Origin: Lachnoclostridium sp. | GTDB lineage: Bacteria > Bacillota > Clostridia > Lachnospirales > Lachnospiraceae | Direction of reading: 5' to 3' | Length of the DNA: 55,703 nucleotides | NCBI GenBank assembly: GCA_023664665.1 | Contig: JAMPEY010000021.1 | Coordinates: forward strand, 1 to 55,703 | Part shown: positions 35,279 through 42,623 of the stretch, one piece after another | Numbering within the stretch: position 1 is the first letter of the stretch | How the letters are laid out: every line of letters begins with the position of its first letter | Notes under the pieces: generated by a model | Database searches by the model: none | Told to the model about the DNA's origin: nothing | The model's input: only the letters and a program-made list of their open reading frames with translations | Translations under genes and position numbers: made by a program

Positions 35279-35313
35279 AAAGCCCTCAAAAACACAATGT
35301 TTTCGAGGGCTTT
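35279..35313. terminator. Bidirectional-looking terminator between the island and rpsI
   Basis: AAAGCCCTC (35279-35287) pairs with GAGGGCTTT (35305-35313), extended by AAAA/TTTT pairing. It lies between convergent gene ends: the 203-aa gene (plus, ends 35246) and rpsI (minus, ends 35333). It is probably the ancestral rpsI terminator and marks the island's right boundary. Confidence 0.75.
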
Positions 35314-35332
35314 GAATATAATTACAAGATGA

Positions 35333-35728
35333 TTATCTCTTCGAGAACTGAGGCGCTCTTCGAGCAGCCTTCAGACCATACTTCTTTCTCTCCTTCATAC
35401 GGGGATCTCTGGTAAGGAAACCTTCCTTTTTCAGTATCGGTCTGTAATCGGCATCTACCTGCAAAAGCGCTCTGGAAAGACCGTGTCTGATAGCGCCTGC
35501 CTGACCTGTATAGCCGCCGCCTTTTACATTTACCAGAATATCAAACTTGCCTACATTCTCGGTGGCAACCAGAGGCTGACGAACGATAACCTTCAAGGTT
35601 TCCAGACCAAAATAATCATCAATGTCTCTTTTATTGATAACGATATTGCCCTTGCCGGGTGTCAGATATACTCTGGCAATGGATTTCTTTCTTCTACCTG
35701 TTCCATAGTATCTTTCTGCTTTAGCCAT
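35333..35728 (-). CDS. rpsI: 30S ribosomal protein S9
   Basis: 131 aa, start [20 protein letters not shown], with [35 protein letters not shown] and the characteristic basic C-terminal tail [16 protein letters not shown] that reaches the P-site tRNA. It follows rplM by 25 bp, the universal L13-S9 pair. Confidence 0.98.
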   Translation of the reverse strand: MAKAERYYGTGRRKKSIARVYLTPGKGNIVINKRDIDDYFGLETLKVIVRQPLVATENVGKFDILVNVKGGGYTGQAGAIRHGLSRALLQVDADYRPILKKEGFLTRDPRMKERKKYGLKAARRAPQFSKR

Positions 35729-35753
35729 GATTTATTCTCCTCCTCTCAGTCCT

Positions 35754-36182
35754 TTAGAATGTCAGCACTTCGGGCTTCTGAGCCTCGTGCTTGTGGTCAG
35801 GTCCTGCATATACATGCAATTTGGTAAACATTTCCCTTCCTAAAGGTCCCTTGGGAAGCATTCCTTTAATGGCAAGTTCAACCACTTCTTCGGGCTTCTT
35901 ATTCATTTTTTCTCTCAAAGTAGTCTCTTTCATACCGCCAACATAATCAGAATGATGATAATAAATCTTCTGGTCTAACTTTTTGCCGGTTACCTTAACT
36001 TTCTCGGCATTGATAACGATAACATAATCGCCGGTATCCATATGGGGTGTAAATATAGGCTTGTTCTTACCCCTCAAAACCTTGGCAACTTCAGAAGCCA
36101 AGCGTCCCAAAGTCATATTTGCTGCATCTACTACATACCATTTTCTATCGATTGTAGCCGGACTAGCCATGAATGTTTTCAT
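35754..36182 (-). CDS. rplM: 50S ribosomal protein L13
   Basis: 142 aa, start [20 protein letters not shown], with [35 protein letters not shown] and [20 protein letters not shown], all diagnostic for L13. GGAGGG precedes the ATG. A 200-nt leader and consensus promoter lie upstream, suggesting autogenous control. Confidence 0.98.
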   Translation of the reverse strand: MKTFMASPATIDRKWYVVDAANMTLGRLASEVAKVLRGKNKPIFTPHMDTGDYVIVINAEKVKVTGKKLDQKIYYHHSDYVGGMKETTLREKMNKKPEEVVELAIKGMLPKGPLGREMFTKLHVYAGPDHKHEAQKPEVLTF

Positions 36183-36397
36183 TGTATTCCCTCCGTATTA
36201 TTTGCCGTCAGCGTTTATACTCCACAGGCATTGTCGTCTCCGCAATGCACCGCTTTCAGCTTTTTCTTGAATTTGTCCTGATTTTGTCATAATCCGCAGA
36301 TGTCCGGCTGCATTTTATGAATCCTCAGAACGCTCCCTGCTCCCAATGTTTCGCCGGGGCTTTGGCTGGACATTGAGAAATACTGTCACAGTGATAT
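36183..36397 (-). promoter_or_regulatory. rplM-rpsI 5' leader, structured
   Basis: About 205 nt separate the predicted transcription start from rplM. The leader can pair ATGTCCAGC near its 5' end with GCCGGACAT ~70 nt later and contains a GCATTG/CAATGC hairpin near the ATG. L13 leaders binding their own product are known in Firmicutes; whether this matches them is not decided by eye. Confidence 0.45.
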
Positions 36398-36426
36398 ATT
36401 TTACTATAACGAATCCAAAGTGTCAA
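36398..36426 (-). promoter_or_regulatory. Promoter of rplM-rpsI
   Basis: Minus strand TTGACA (36421-36426), 17-bp spacer, TAAAAT (36398-36403). A strong sigma-A-type promoter, as expected for ribosomal protein genes. Confidence 0.8.
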
Positions 36427-36474
36427 CACCTAATGCTTGGATTTTTAGCAAATTTTTCATCCGGGTCTCAAATC

Positions 36475-37008
36475 TCATCCCGATACCTCTATATAATATG
36501 GGCAAATATCCTCATACTCCCCACTTTTTAACCGAAAACCGCCCGGTATGGTGCCGAGCTGCTTAAATCCGATTCTTTCATATAAATGTCTTGCATGTAT
36601 ATTGGCTGCAACCACTGCATTAAACTGCAATATCCGAAAGCCCGCTTCATGTGCCTGCCTGATGCAGTCCAACACCAGCTTTTCTCCGATATGCCGCCCC
36701 CTGCATCCGGAAGCCACAGCATAGCTTGCATTGCAGATATGACCGCATCTTCCCACATTATTGGGATGCAATATATATAAGCCCAAAATCCTTCCTTTCT
36801 CTTCCGCAACACCGCAATAGCTCTGTTCCGCAAAAAACGCTTTTCCGGTATTTTCCGTCAGGCACTCTTCCTGCGGAAAGGCAATGCCTTCCTCTACCAC
36901 TTCATTCCAAATGGCAGTCATTGCCGGAACATCTTTTTCTTCGTATTTTCTTATCCTGATATCCGTAAACATCTGCTCCTGCATCTTTCTAAAAATCTCC
37001 AAACTCAT
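36475..37008 (-). CDS. GNAT-family N-acetyltransferase
   Basis: Up to 177 aa. IRKYEEKDVPAMTAIWNEVV is the GNAT start, GCRGRHIGEKLVLDCIRQA the acetyl-CoA loop, and LYERIGFKQLGTIPGGF the C-terminal strand. Similar enzymes acetylate amino acids, herbicide-like substrates or proteins; the substrate here is unknown. From ATG 37008 it overlaps truA by 20 bp; internal ATGs at 36984 and 36972 (MFTDIRIRKY) are equally plausible. It is inserted in the conserved truA-rplM run. Confidence 0.85.
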   Translation of the reverse strand: MSLEIFRKMQEQMFTDIRIRKYEEKDVPAMTAIWNEVVEEGIAFPQEECLTENTGKAFFAEQSYCGVAEEKGRILGLYILHPNNVGRCGHICNASYAVASGCRGRHIGEKLVLDCIRQAHEAGFRILQFNAVVAANIHARHLYERIGFKQLGTIPGGFRLKSGEYEDICPYYIEVSG

Positions 37009-37738
37009 ACTTCACCAGAGTCAATCCCTGCGCCGGTGCCGTAGCGCCTGCCGCCGTCCTGTCCTTTGCTTCTAAAATATCTGCCATGTCCTGAGGTTTT
37101 CGTTTTCCCCGGCCTACCTCCATCAGGGTTCCTGCAATAATGCGCACCATATTATAGAGAAAACCGTTTCCGCAAACCCGAATCACAATATCCTTTCCCT
37201 GCTCTTCCACTTCCGCAAAGTAAATAATCCGCACTGTGGACTCCACCTGTGCGCCTGTCTGGCAGAAGCTTTTGAAATCATGCTCCCCCACCAGATAAGC
37301 TGCGGCTTCCCGCATCCGCTTAACATCCAGACTCCAATAAGTAAAATAAGCATACAGGCGTTTCGTCGGCATAGGAAACTCATTGCAATAAATCCGATAC
37401 TCATAAGTTTTCCGGCTTTCACAATGTCTGGGATGCCAATCAGGCGCAACCTCCTCCGACTTCTGAATGCGGATGTCCTCAGGCAGACGCCGGTTTAATG
37501 CATAGGAAATTTTTTCTGCCGGCATGGGATTCACCGTATCAAACACCGCGACATTTCCCAATGCGTGAACTCCTGCATCCGTGCGGCTTGCGCCGATAAC
37601 CTCCACGGATTCGCCCAAAAGTTCTGTAAGGCTCCGATTCAATTCACTTTCTATCGTAACTGCATTTTTTTGCAGCTGCCAGCCGTGATAATTCGTGCCG
37701 TCATAAGCAACCGTTAGGCGCACCCTCTTTTTTTCCAT
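36989..37738 (-). CDS. truA: tRNA pseudouridine(38-40) synthase
   Basis: 249 aa. VRLTVAYDGTNYHGWQLQ, EVIGASRTDAGVHALGNVA with the catalytic Asp in RTDAGVHA, and the C-terminal FLYNMVRIIAGTLMEVGRGK are all canonical. It isomerises U38-40 in the tRNA anticodon stem. It sits in the usual Firmicute place downstream of ecfT, after a ~100-bp gap. Confidence 0.97.
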   Translation of the reverse strand: MEKKRVRLTVAYDGTNYHGWQLQKNAVTIESELNRSLTELLGESVEVIGASRTDAGVHALGNVAVFDTVNPMPAEKISYALNRRLPEDIRIQKSEEVAPDWHPRHCESRKTYEYRIYCNEFPMPTKRLYAYFTYWSLDVKRMREAAAYLVGEHDFKSFCQTGAQVESTVRIIYFAEVEEQGKDIVIRVCGNGFLYNMVRIIAGTLMEVGRGKRKPQDMADILEAKDRTAAGATAPAQGLTLVKYEFGDF

Positions 37739-37839
37739 ATTCTATCCAACTCCATGCCAAGCCTTTTGCGTTTTTATACCCCTGCATGCAACAAGAACCG
37801 CTTCGCAACCCTTGTTATCCTGCCGTAACCCTTCCCGCA

Positions 37840-38649
37840 CTACCACGAAAACACCATCTGTCCCACGCCGATACTGACTGCCAGATATACGATAAGCAGG
37901 GCATATGCCAGATAGTCCCTTCCCTTATAAATAAGCGGCTTCATTTTGGTTCGTCCGTCTCCGCCCCGATAACAGCGGGATTCCATTGCCATTGCCAAGT
38001 CATTGGCTCTGCGAAAGGCGGATATAAACAACGGCACTAATAATGGTACCATTGCCTTGGCACGCTTAATCAGATTACCGCTCTCAAAATCCGCTCCTCT
38101 TGCAAGCTGCGCCTTCATAATTTTATCCGTCTCTTCCAATAAAATGGGAATGAATCTCAAAGCAATGGACATCATCATTGCCACTTCATGAACCGGTACT
38201 TTAAACAGCTTCAGAGGGCGCATCATCCGCTCCATGCCGTCTGTCAGATGATTCGGAGTGGTGGTCAGCGTCATGACAGATGAGCCGATCACCAGCAGGC
38301 TTAAGCGTATCGCCATGGACAGCGCAAGCTCTAATCCTTCCCTTGTAACGGTAAGCTTCCAGACCGTAACAAGGGGTGTTCCCTGCGTGAGAAATAAATT
38401 AAAAACCACCGTAATCATTAACAGCATCAAAATACTCTTCATGCCCTTTACCATATACTTAAAGGGCACATTCGAAAGCTTAATGACCACCGCCAGAAAA
38501 ATAACGGCAATACCGTAGCCCAGAAAATTCCGAAAGAAAAAGAGGGAAATAATAAATAAAACAGTACCTCCCAATTTCACCCTAGGGTCCAAACGATGCA
38601 CCACGGACTGCGTCTGATAATATTGTCCTAATGTAATATCTCTAAGCAT
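37840..38649 (-). CDS. ecfT: ECF transporter transmembrane subunit EcfT
   Basis: 269 aa with five to six hydrophobic helices. The cytoplasmic coupling motifs typical of EcfT appear as SIALRFIPILLEETDKIM...AQLARGAD (first A-R-G) and ALEMALAMESRCYRGG-like AMAMESRCYRGGDGR (second A-x-E-x-R-G). It joins the two ATPases encoded upstream to form the module shared by several vitamin-binding S components located elsewhere. Confidence 0.95.
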   Translation of the reverse strand: MLRDITLGQYYQTQSVVHRLDPRVKLGGTVLFIISLFFFRNFLGYGIAVIFLAVVIKLSNVPFKYMVKGMKSILMLLMITVVFNLFLTQGTPLVTVWKLTVTREGLELALSMAIRLSLLVIGSSVMTLTTTPNHLTDGMERMMRPLKLFKVPVHEVAMMMSIALRFIPILLEETDKIMKAQLARGADFESGNLIKRAKAMVPLLVPLFISAFRRANDLAMAMESRCYRGGDGRTKMKPLIYKGRDYLAYALLIVYLAVSIGVGQMVFSW

Positions 38650-38660
38650 AATGCTCCTCT

Positions 38661-39506
38661 TTATCGCAATGCCTTTAAAATCTCCTGCGCCGCCTCTTTG
38701 ACGGTAATGACATCGGCGTCCACATTCAGTCCTTTTGCCCGCAGAGCGTGCATAATATAAGTAACCTGAGGGGCTGCCAGTCCCACATCTTCCAATTCCT
38801 TATAATGCCGGAATACTTCTCCCGGCGCCCCGTCAAAAAGGATGCTTCCCTGATTCATGACAATGATACGCTCTACATATTCCGCCACATCCTCCATACT
38901 GTGGGACACCAAAAGAATGGTCATTCCCGTTTCTTTTTGAATCCGCTTAATCTGCTGCAGAATCTCGTTTCTCCCCTTTGGGTCCAATCCCGCCGTAGGC
39001 TCATCCAAAATCAGTACCTCCGGCTTCATTGCCAGCACCCCGGCAATGGCCGCCCTGCGCTTTTGTCCGCCGGACAGATCAAAGGGCGATTGGTAAAAAA
39101 GTTCATTGGGAAAACCCACCTTGCGCAAAGCATCATAAGCCCGAAGTTCCACTTCCTTGCGCTCCAGCCCCAGATTTTTGGGACCAAAACACACATCCGA
39201 AAACACATCTATCTCAAACAGTTGATGTTCGGGATATTGGAATACCAGACCAACTTTACTTCGCAGCTTTTTTCTGTCGTAATCATCATCATAAATATCT
39301 TCACCGTTAAAATAAATATGACCGCCGGTGGCACGAAGCAATCCGTTTAAATGCTGCACCAGCGTGGATTTACCGGAGCCTGTATGCCCGATAATGCCCA
39401 CAAACTGTCCATCCGGTATCACCAGATTAATATCATTTAACGCCCTCACTGCCAAAGGCGTATCTTCACCATATATATAATTGATATGATCTAAAATAAT
39501 GGGCAT
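38661..39506 (-). CDS. ecfA2: ECF transporter ATPase EcfA2
   Basis: 281 aa ABC ATPase: Walker A GHTGSGKSTLVQHL, Q-loop LVFQYPEHQLFE, signature FDLSGGQKRRAAIAGVL, Walker B VLILDEPTAGLDPKG, then LLVSHSMEDVAEY. The C-terminal extension is the ECF-specific dimerisation part. It overlaps function with EcfA1 41 bp upstream and precedes ecfT by 11 bp. Confidence 0.95.
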   Translation of the reverse strand: MPIILDHINYIYGEDTPLAVRALNDINLVIPDGQFVGIIGHTGSGKSTLVQHLNGLLRATGGHIYFNGEDIYDDDYDRKKLRSKVGLVFQYPEHQLFEIDVFSDVCFGPKNLGLERKEVELRAYDALRKVGFPNELFYQSPFDLSGGQKRRAAIAGVLAMKPEVLILDEPTAGLDPKGRNEILQQIKRIQKETGMTILLVSHSMEDVAEYVERIIVMNQGSILFDGAPGEVFRHYKELEDVGLAAPQVTYIMHALRAKGLNVDADVITVKEAAQEILKALR

Positions 39507-39546
39507 GCCAATCTCCGTTCCTGAGCATGTTCTAATCTCAACTCTC

Positions 39547-40392
39547 CTACAGTCCCAATGCTTCCGCCAGTTCCTCCGTGGTCAGAATACCATCCGGCAG
39601 CCTGACGCCTCTCTTTTTCAGTTCATATGCAAGCAATGTCACCTGAGGCACATCCAGCCGCAGTTCTTTAAGCTTCTCTACTTGGGAAAAAATCTCTCTG
39701 GGCGTGCCTTCCATGGCAATTTTGCCCTGATCCATGACAAATACCTTGTCTGCATAAATGATTTCTTCCATATAGTGGGTAATCAATATCACTGTCACCC
39801 CTTCCACCTGATTGAGTCCCCGAACCGCCCGAATCACTTCTTTGCGGCCGTTGGGGTCCAGCATGGCTGTGGGTTCATCCAATACAATGCATTTGGGATG
39901 CATGGCAAGCACTCCCGCAATGGATACCCGCTGTTTTTGCCCTCCCGAAAGCTTGTTGGGAGAGTATTTACGAAATTTGTACATCCCTACCGCCCGCAGG
40001 CTCTCTTCCACTCTCTGCCAGATTTCTTCCGTCGGAATGCCGATATTTTCCGGTCCGAATCCCACATCCTCCTCAACTACCTGTCCGATAATCTGATTGT
40101 CGGGATTCTGAAATACCATACCCGCAGTCTGCCGGATATCCCAGATACGCCCCGCATCCTTGGTATCCATGCCGTCGACAAACAAGGTTCCTTCCGTGGG
40201 GTACAGCATGGCATTGATATGTTTGGCAAGTGTGGACTTGCCGGAGCCGTTATGGCCTAAAACAGCCACAAAATCCCCCTGCTTCACATCCAGAGAAACA
40301 TTGTCCACCGCAGTTGTGATGCCCTCCACATTTCCCTCTTCATCACGCCTGATATATTCAAATGTAAGATTTTCCGCTTTAATAATGCCCAT
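39547..40392 (-). CDS. ecfA1: ECF transporter ATPase EcfA1
   Basis: 281 aa: Walker A GHNGSGKSTLAKHI, Q-loop VFQNPDNQIIGQVVEEDVGF (a typical EcfA1 segment), signature LSGGQKQRVSIAGVL, Walker B IVLDEPTAMLDPNG, H-loop ITHYMEE. I start at MGIIKAENLTFEY (40392). It heads ecfA1-ecfA2-ecfT-truA. The usual rplQ upstream neighbour is not seen; instead a palindromic repeat and terminator lie there. Confidence 0.95.
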   Translation of the reverse strand: MGIIKAENLTFEYIRRDEEGNVEGITTAVDNVSLDVKQGDFVAVLGHNGSGKSTLAKHINAMLYPTEGTLFVDGMDTKDAGRIWDIRQTAGMVFQNPDNQIIGQVVEEDVGFGPENIGIPTEEIWQRVEESLRAVGMYKFRKYSPNKLSGGQKQRVSIAGVLAMHPKCIVLDEPTAMLDPNGRKEVIRAVRGLNQVEGVTVILITHYMEEIIYADKVFVMDQGKIAMEGTPREIFSQVEKLKELRLDVPQVTLLAYELKKRGVRLPDGILTTEELAEALGL

Positions 40393-40464
40393 ATTTTCCC
40401 ACAGTACCTTCAAAAATTCTAACGCCTTTTATTGTAAAGGATTTATCCCGGTTTTACAAGGCAT

Positions 40465-40526
40465 AGTGTGAGAAAAATTTCTAACCTTGCAAAGTACGCA
40501 AGCTAAGAAATTTTATATCTCACACC
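40465..40526. repeat. 60-bp palindromic repeat, copy 2
   Basis: GTGTGAGA (40466-40473) pairs with TCTCACAC (40518-40525); AAAATTTCT pairs with AGAAATTTT and CTTGC with GCAAG further in. On the minus strand the order GTGTG...TTTCTTAGC...TTAGAAA...CACACT matches copy 1 at 11199-11260 in length and in most conserved blocks. It lies upstream of ecfA1, directly beside a terminator. Confidence 0.65.
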
Positions 40527-40551
40527 GAAAAACGCAAGAGCAGCGTTTTTC
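40527..40551 (-). terminator. Terminator after the acetyltransferase gene
   Basis: GAAAAACGC (40527-40535) pairs perfectly with GCGTTTTTC (40543-40551) around a 7-nt loop. The A/T ends of the stem act as the U-tract in either direction. It ends the ogt-acetyltransferase transcript. Confidence 0.7.
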
Positions 40552-40577
40552 TCTAAAATTGTTTCACTTTTCATATC

Positions 40578-41174
40578 TTATATGATTTTCACAAAACGCT
40601 GATACTTATCACCTTCTACCATCACTCGGTAAATTGCTTTCAGCTGCTCCCTGCACTCCTCGGTTCCCGCATTTCCCGCATTTCCCGCTATAGGAAGATT
40701 CCAAATTGCATAATGCACTCCGTAAACTTCGCTGACAACACCCGTGCGCACCGCTCCGTTTTTTTCATAAAACAGATCCCTTTTCCGCCGGATTTGCCGC
40801 TCCTCGGCACTCCGGGCATATGCGATATCCTCTGTCTCAATCAGTATCCCTTGATAAGAAACACCCCTTTGCTCCGTTAGGCACTGTCCCATCTTTTTTA
40901 GGAAAAAACTGCCCGCCCCAAGATTCCTATCATCTTCCAACACGGCAAAGTAGTCCAACAGCAGCATATCCTTTCCCGGCGCCATGGCAAAAAATCCATA
41001 GCTCACCAGCTTTTCCCCGTTATACATTCCCAAGGCACAGTATGCCCCCTGCTCCCACATCCTGCAGATATGCGTTAAAGGTTTGATTTCATCTTTTGGA
41101 AAATGTTTAGGAATCCACTCTTTGTAAATTTCCGCCGTCTCTTCTACCGTCAGATTCCGAATGACATAATTCAT
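40578..41174 (-). CDS. GNAT-family acetyltransferase, coupled to ogt
   Basis: 198 aa from ATG 41174 (MNYVIRNLTVEETAEIYKEW). VLEDDRNLGAGSFFLKKMGQ resembles the acetyl-CoA loop and EKLVSYGFFAMAPGKDMLLL the core strand, but the R-x-x-G-x-G/A motif is weak (RNLGAGS). ILIETEDIAYARSAEERQIR and FYEKNGAVRTGV follow as in GNATs. It overlaps the ogt stop as ATGA. Substrate unknown. Confidence 0.7.
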   Translation of the reverse strand: MNYVIRNLTVEETAEIYKEWIPKHFPKDEIKPLTHICRMWEQGAYCALGMYNGEKLVSYGFFAMAPGKDMLLLDYFAVLEDDRNLGAGSFFLKKMGQCLTEQRGVSYQGILIETEDIAYARSAEERQIRRKRDLFYEKNGAVRTGVVSEVYGVHYAIWNLPIAGNAGNAGTEECREQLKAIYRVMVEGDKYQRFVKII

Positions 41175-41683
41175 GATAACCTCTTTTCCGGATTGCTTTT
41201 TTCCATAGTGAGCAGCCACTCTTTCTTCTCAATCCCCCCTGCGTAACCCGTCAGGTTTCCGCCGGTTCCCACAACCCTGTGGCAGGGTATGATCAAAGAA
41301 ATGGGGTTGTGCCCTACCGCACCGCCCACCGCCCGGGCTGACATTTTGGCAAGCCCTCTCTTTTTTGCCACGACTCTTGCAATCTCACCATATGTCATTG
41401 TCTCTCCAAAAGGAATGGTAAGCAGAATTTCCCACACCGCCTGACGAAAAGGGGTGCTTTCCATTTTGAGCGGCGGCGTAAAATCCGGGGATTTACCGCT
41501 AAAATAAATATCCAGCCATATTTTTGTTTCTTCAAAAACAGGCAGCGTTCTCTCCTCATAATCCCTTGGCAGCGTATCGCCAAAATATTTCTGACCGTCA
41601 AACCACAATCCTGTAATTTCGCTGTCATTGGCGGAAACCGTAATATTTCCTAAAGGCGAAGGATAATGATAAATATATGTCAT
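41171..41683 (-). CDS. ogt: Methylated-DNA--protein-cysteine S-methyltransferase
   Basis: 170 aa. The active-site segment IIPCHRVVGTGGNLTGYAGG (Cys134) and the DNA-binding helix MSARAVGGAVGHNP are diagnostic; the N-terminal RNase H-like domain is also present. It removes O6-alkyl groups from guanine in a suicide reaction. Start ATG 41683 (MTYIYHY) follows AAGGAGAAAATC. It is coupled to the acetyltransferase by ATGA. Confidence 0.95.
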   Translation of the reverse strand: MTYIYHYPSPLGNITVSANDSEITGLWFDGQKYFGDTLPRDYEERTLPVFEETKIWLDIYFSGKSPDFTPPLKMESTPFRQAVWEILLTIPFGETMTYGEIARVVAKKRGLAKMSARAVGGAVGHNPISLIIPCHRVVGTGGNLTGYAGGIEKKEWLLTMEKSNPEKRLS

Positions 41684-41723
41684 GATTTTCTCCTTTCCCC
41701 AAAACATTTAGGATTTACATAAC

Positions 41724-41749
41724 AAAGGGGCATCCTGCGATACCCCTTT
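41724..41749 (-). terminator. Terminator after the flagellin-like gene
   Basis: AAAGGGG/CCCCTTT with inner ATC/GAT pairing around a CTGC loop (one mismatch). On the minus strand it lies ~25 bp past the flagellin-like stop and is followed by GTTATGT, a poor U-tract. Confidence 0.55.
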
Positions 41750-41771
41750 CCACGGTTCAGACCTATGCTCA

Positions 41772-42533
41772 TTATTGGAAGAGCCTTAATACATTCGCCT
41801 TTTGATCCATCTTCTTTCGTAACATCAGATTCCGGTATTGGCTTAAAAGTTCTTCCTTTTTCTGTTCGGAAATCGCCTTTGGCATATCCAAATCCTCAAT
41901 ACGGCTTCTGGCTCCCAACTGCTCCTCATGAGCCGACAGATTGTAATTATAGGTATACTCCAGACGGTTGGTGGAAGCGCCTAATCCGCTTCTCTGCTCG
42001 GAAACCATCTTCATCGCCTTGTCAATGGCATCCAAATTAAAATCCGCGCTGGTAACATCCAAATCCGCAATCCCCAGAGCCTGCAGGGTAGCGTCCTCCA
42101 TACCGATATCCAAGCCGCCCCCGCTGGGGTTGGTTGCCAAATGCAAATCCGCCATACTGCCGTCCAACAAAGCCCTCTCATTAAAAGAAGTATTCTTTGC
42201 AATGGATTGAATTCCTTCTTTCAATTGGTCAATCTCCGTCTGATAAGCCTCCCTGTCAGAATCGGAATTTAAACCGTTCATAGACCTGAGACCAAGCTCG
42301 CGGATTCTCTGCAGATGATCCATTATGCCATCCAGCGCGCCATCCGCTACATTTAACATGCCGATACCGTCTTTGGTATTTTCCGCGCCGACTAAAAGCC
42401 CTCTCTCTTCACGCTCCATTTTCTTGCCAATAGCAAGCCCTGCCGCATCGTCTGCCGCAGAATTAATTCTCTTTCCGCTGGAAATATGAGAATAGGATTT
42501 ATAAAGTCCGCTGCTTACTGTCATTGTACTCAT
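41772..42533 (-). CDS. Orphan flagellin-like protein with short N-terminus
   Basis: 253 aa. ISSGKRINSAADDAAGLAIG, GIGMLNVADGALDGIMDHLQ and LKEGIQSIAKNTSFNERALLDGS-type blocks are flagellin D0/D1 sequence, and RSRIEDLDMPKAISEQKKEELLS is the C-terminal D1/D0. The first ~14 residues of normal flagellins (M-R-I-N-x-N) are missing although GGAGGTG is correctly placed at ATG 42533. I recall similar orphan proteins in many Lachnospiraceae, including non-motile ones. No other flagellar gene is nearby; it has its own sigma-A-type promoter. Confidence 0.85.
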   Translation of the reverse strand: MSTMTVSSGLYKSYSHISSGKRINSAADDAAGLAIGKKMEREERGLLVGAENTKDGIGMLNVADGALDGIMDHLQRIRELGLRSMNGLNSDSDREAYQTEIDQLKEGIQSIAKNTSFNERALLDGSMADLHLATNPSGGGLDIGMEDATLQALGIADLDVTSADFNLDAIDKAMKMVSEQRSGLGASTNRLEYTYNYNLSAHEEQLGARSRIEDLDMPKAISEQKKEELLSQYRNLMLRKKMDQKANVLRLFQ

Positions 42534-42579
42534 AGCAGCACCTCCTTTACCCCAAATATATCACTTTATAGTTAATTTT

Positions 42580-42608
42580 ATTATAGCGGATTTTTCCAGA
42601 AATTGCAA
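42580..42608 (-). promoter_or_regulatory. Promoter of the flagellin-like gene
   Basis: Minus strand TTGCAA (42603-42608), 17-bp spacer, TATAAT (42580-42585). A housekeeping-type promoter rather than the sigma-28 form usual for flagellins. Confidence 0.7.
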
Positions 42609-42623
42609 GTTTTTTCACCGAAT

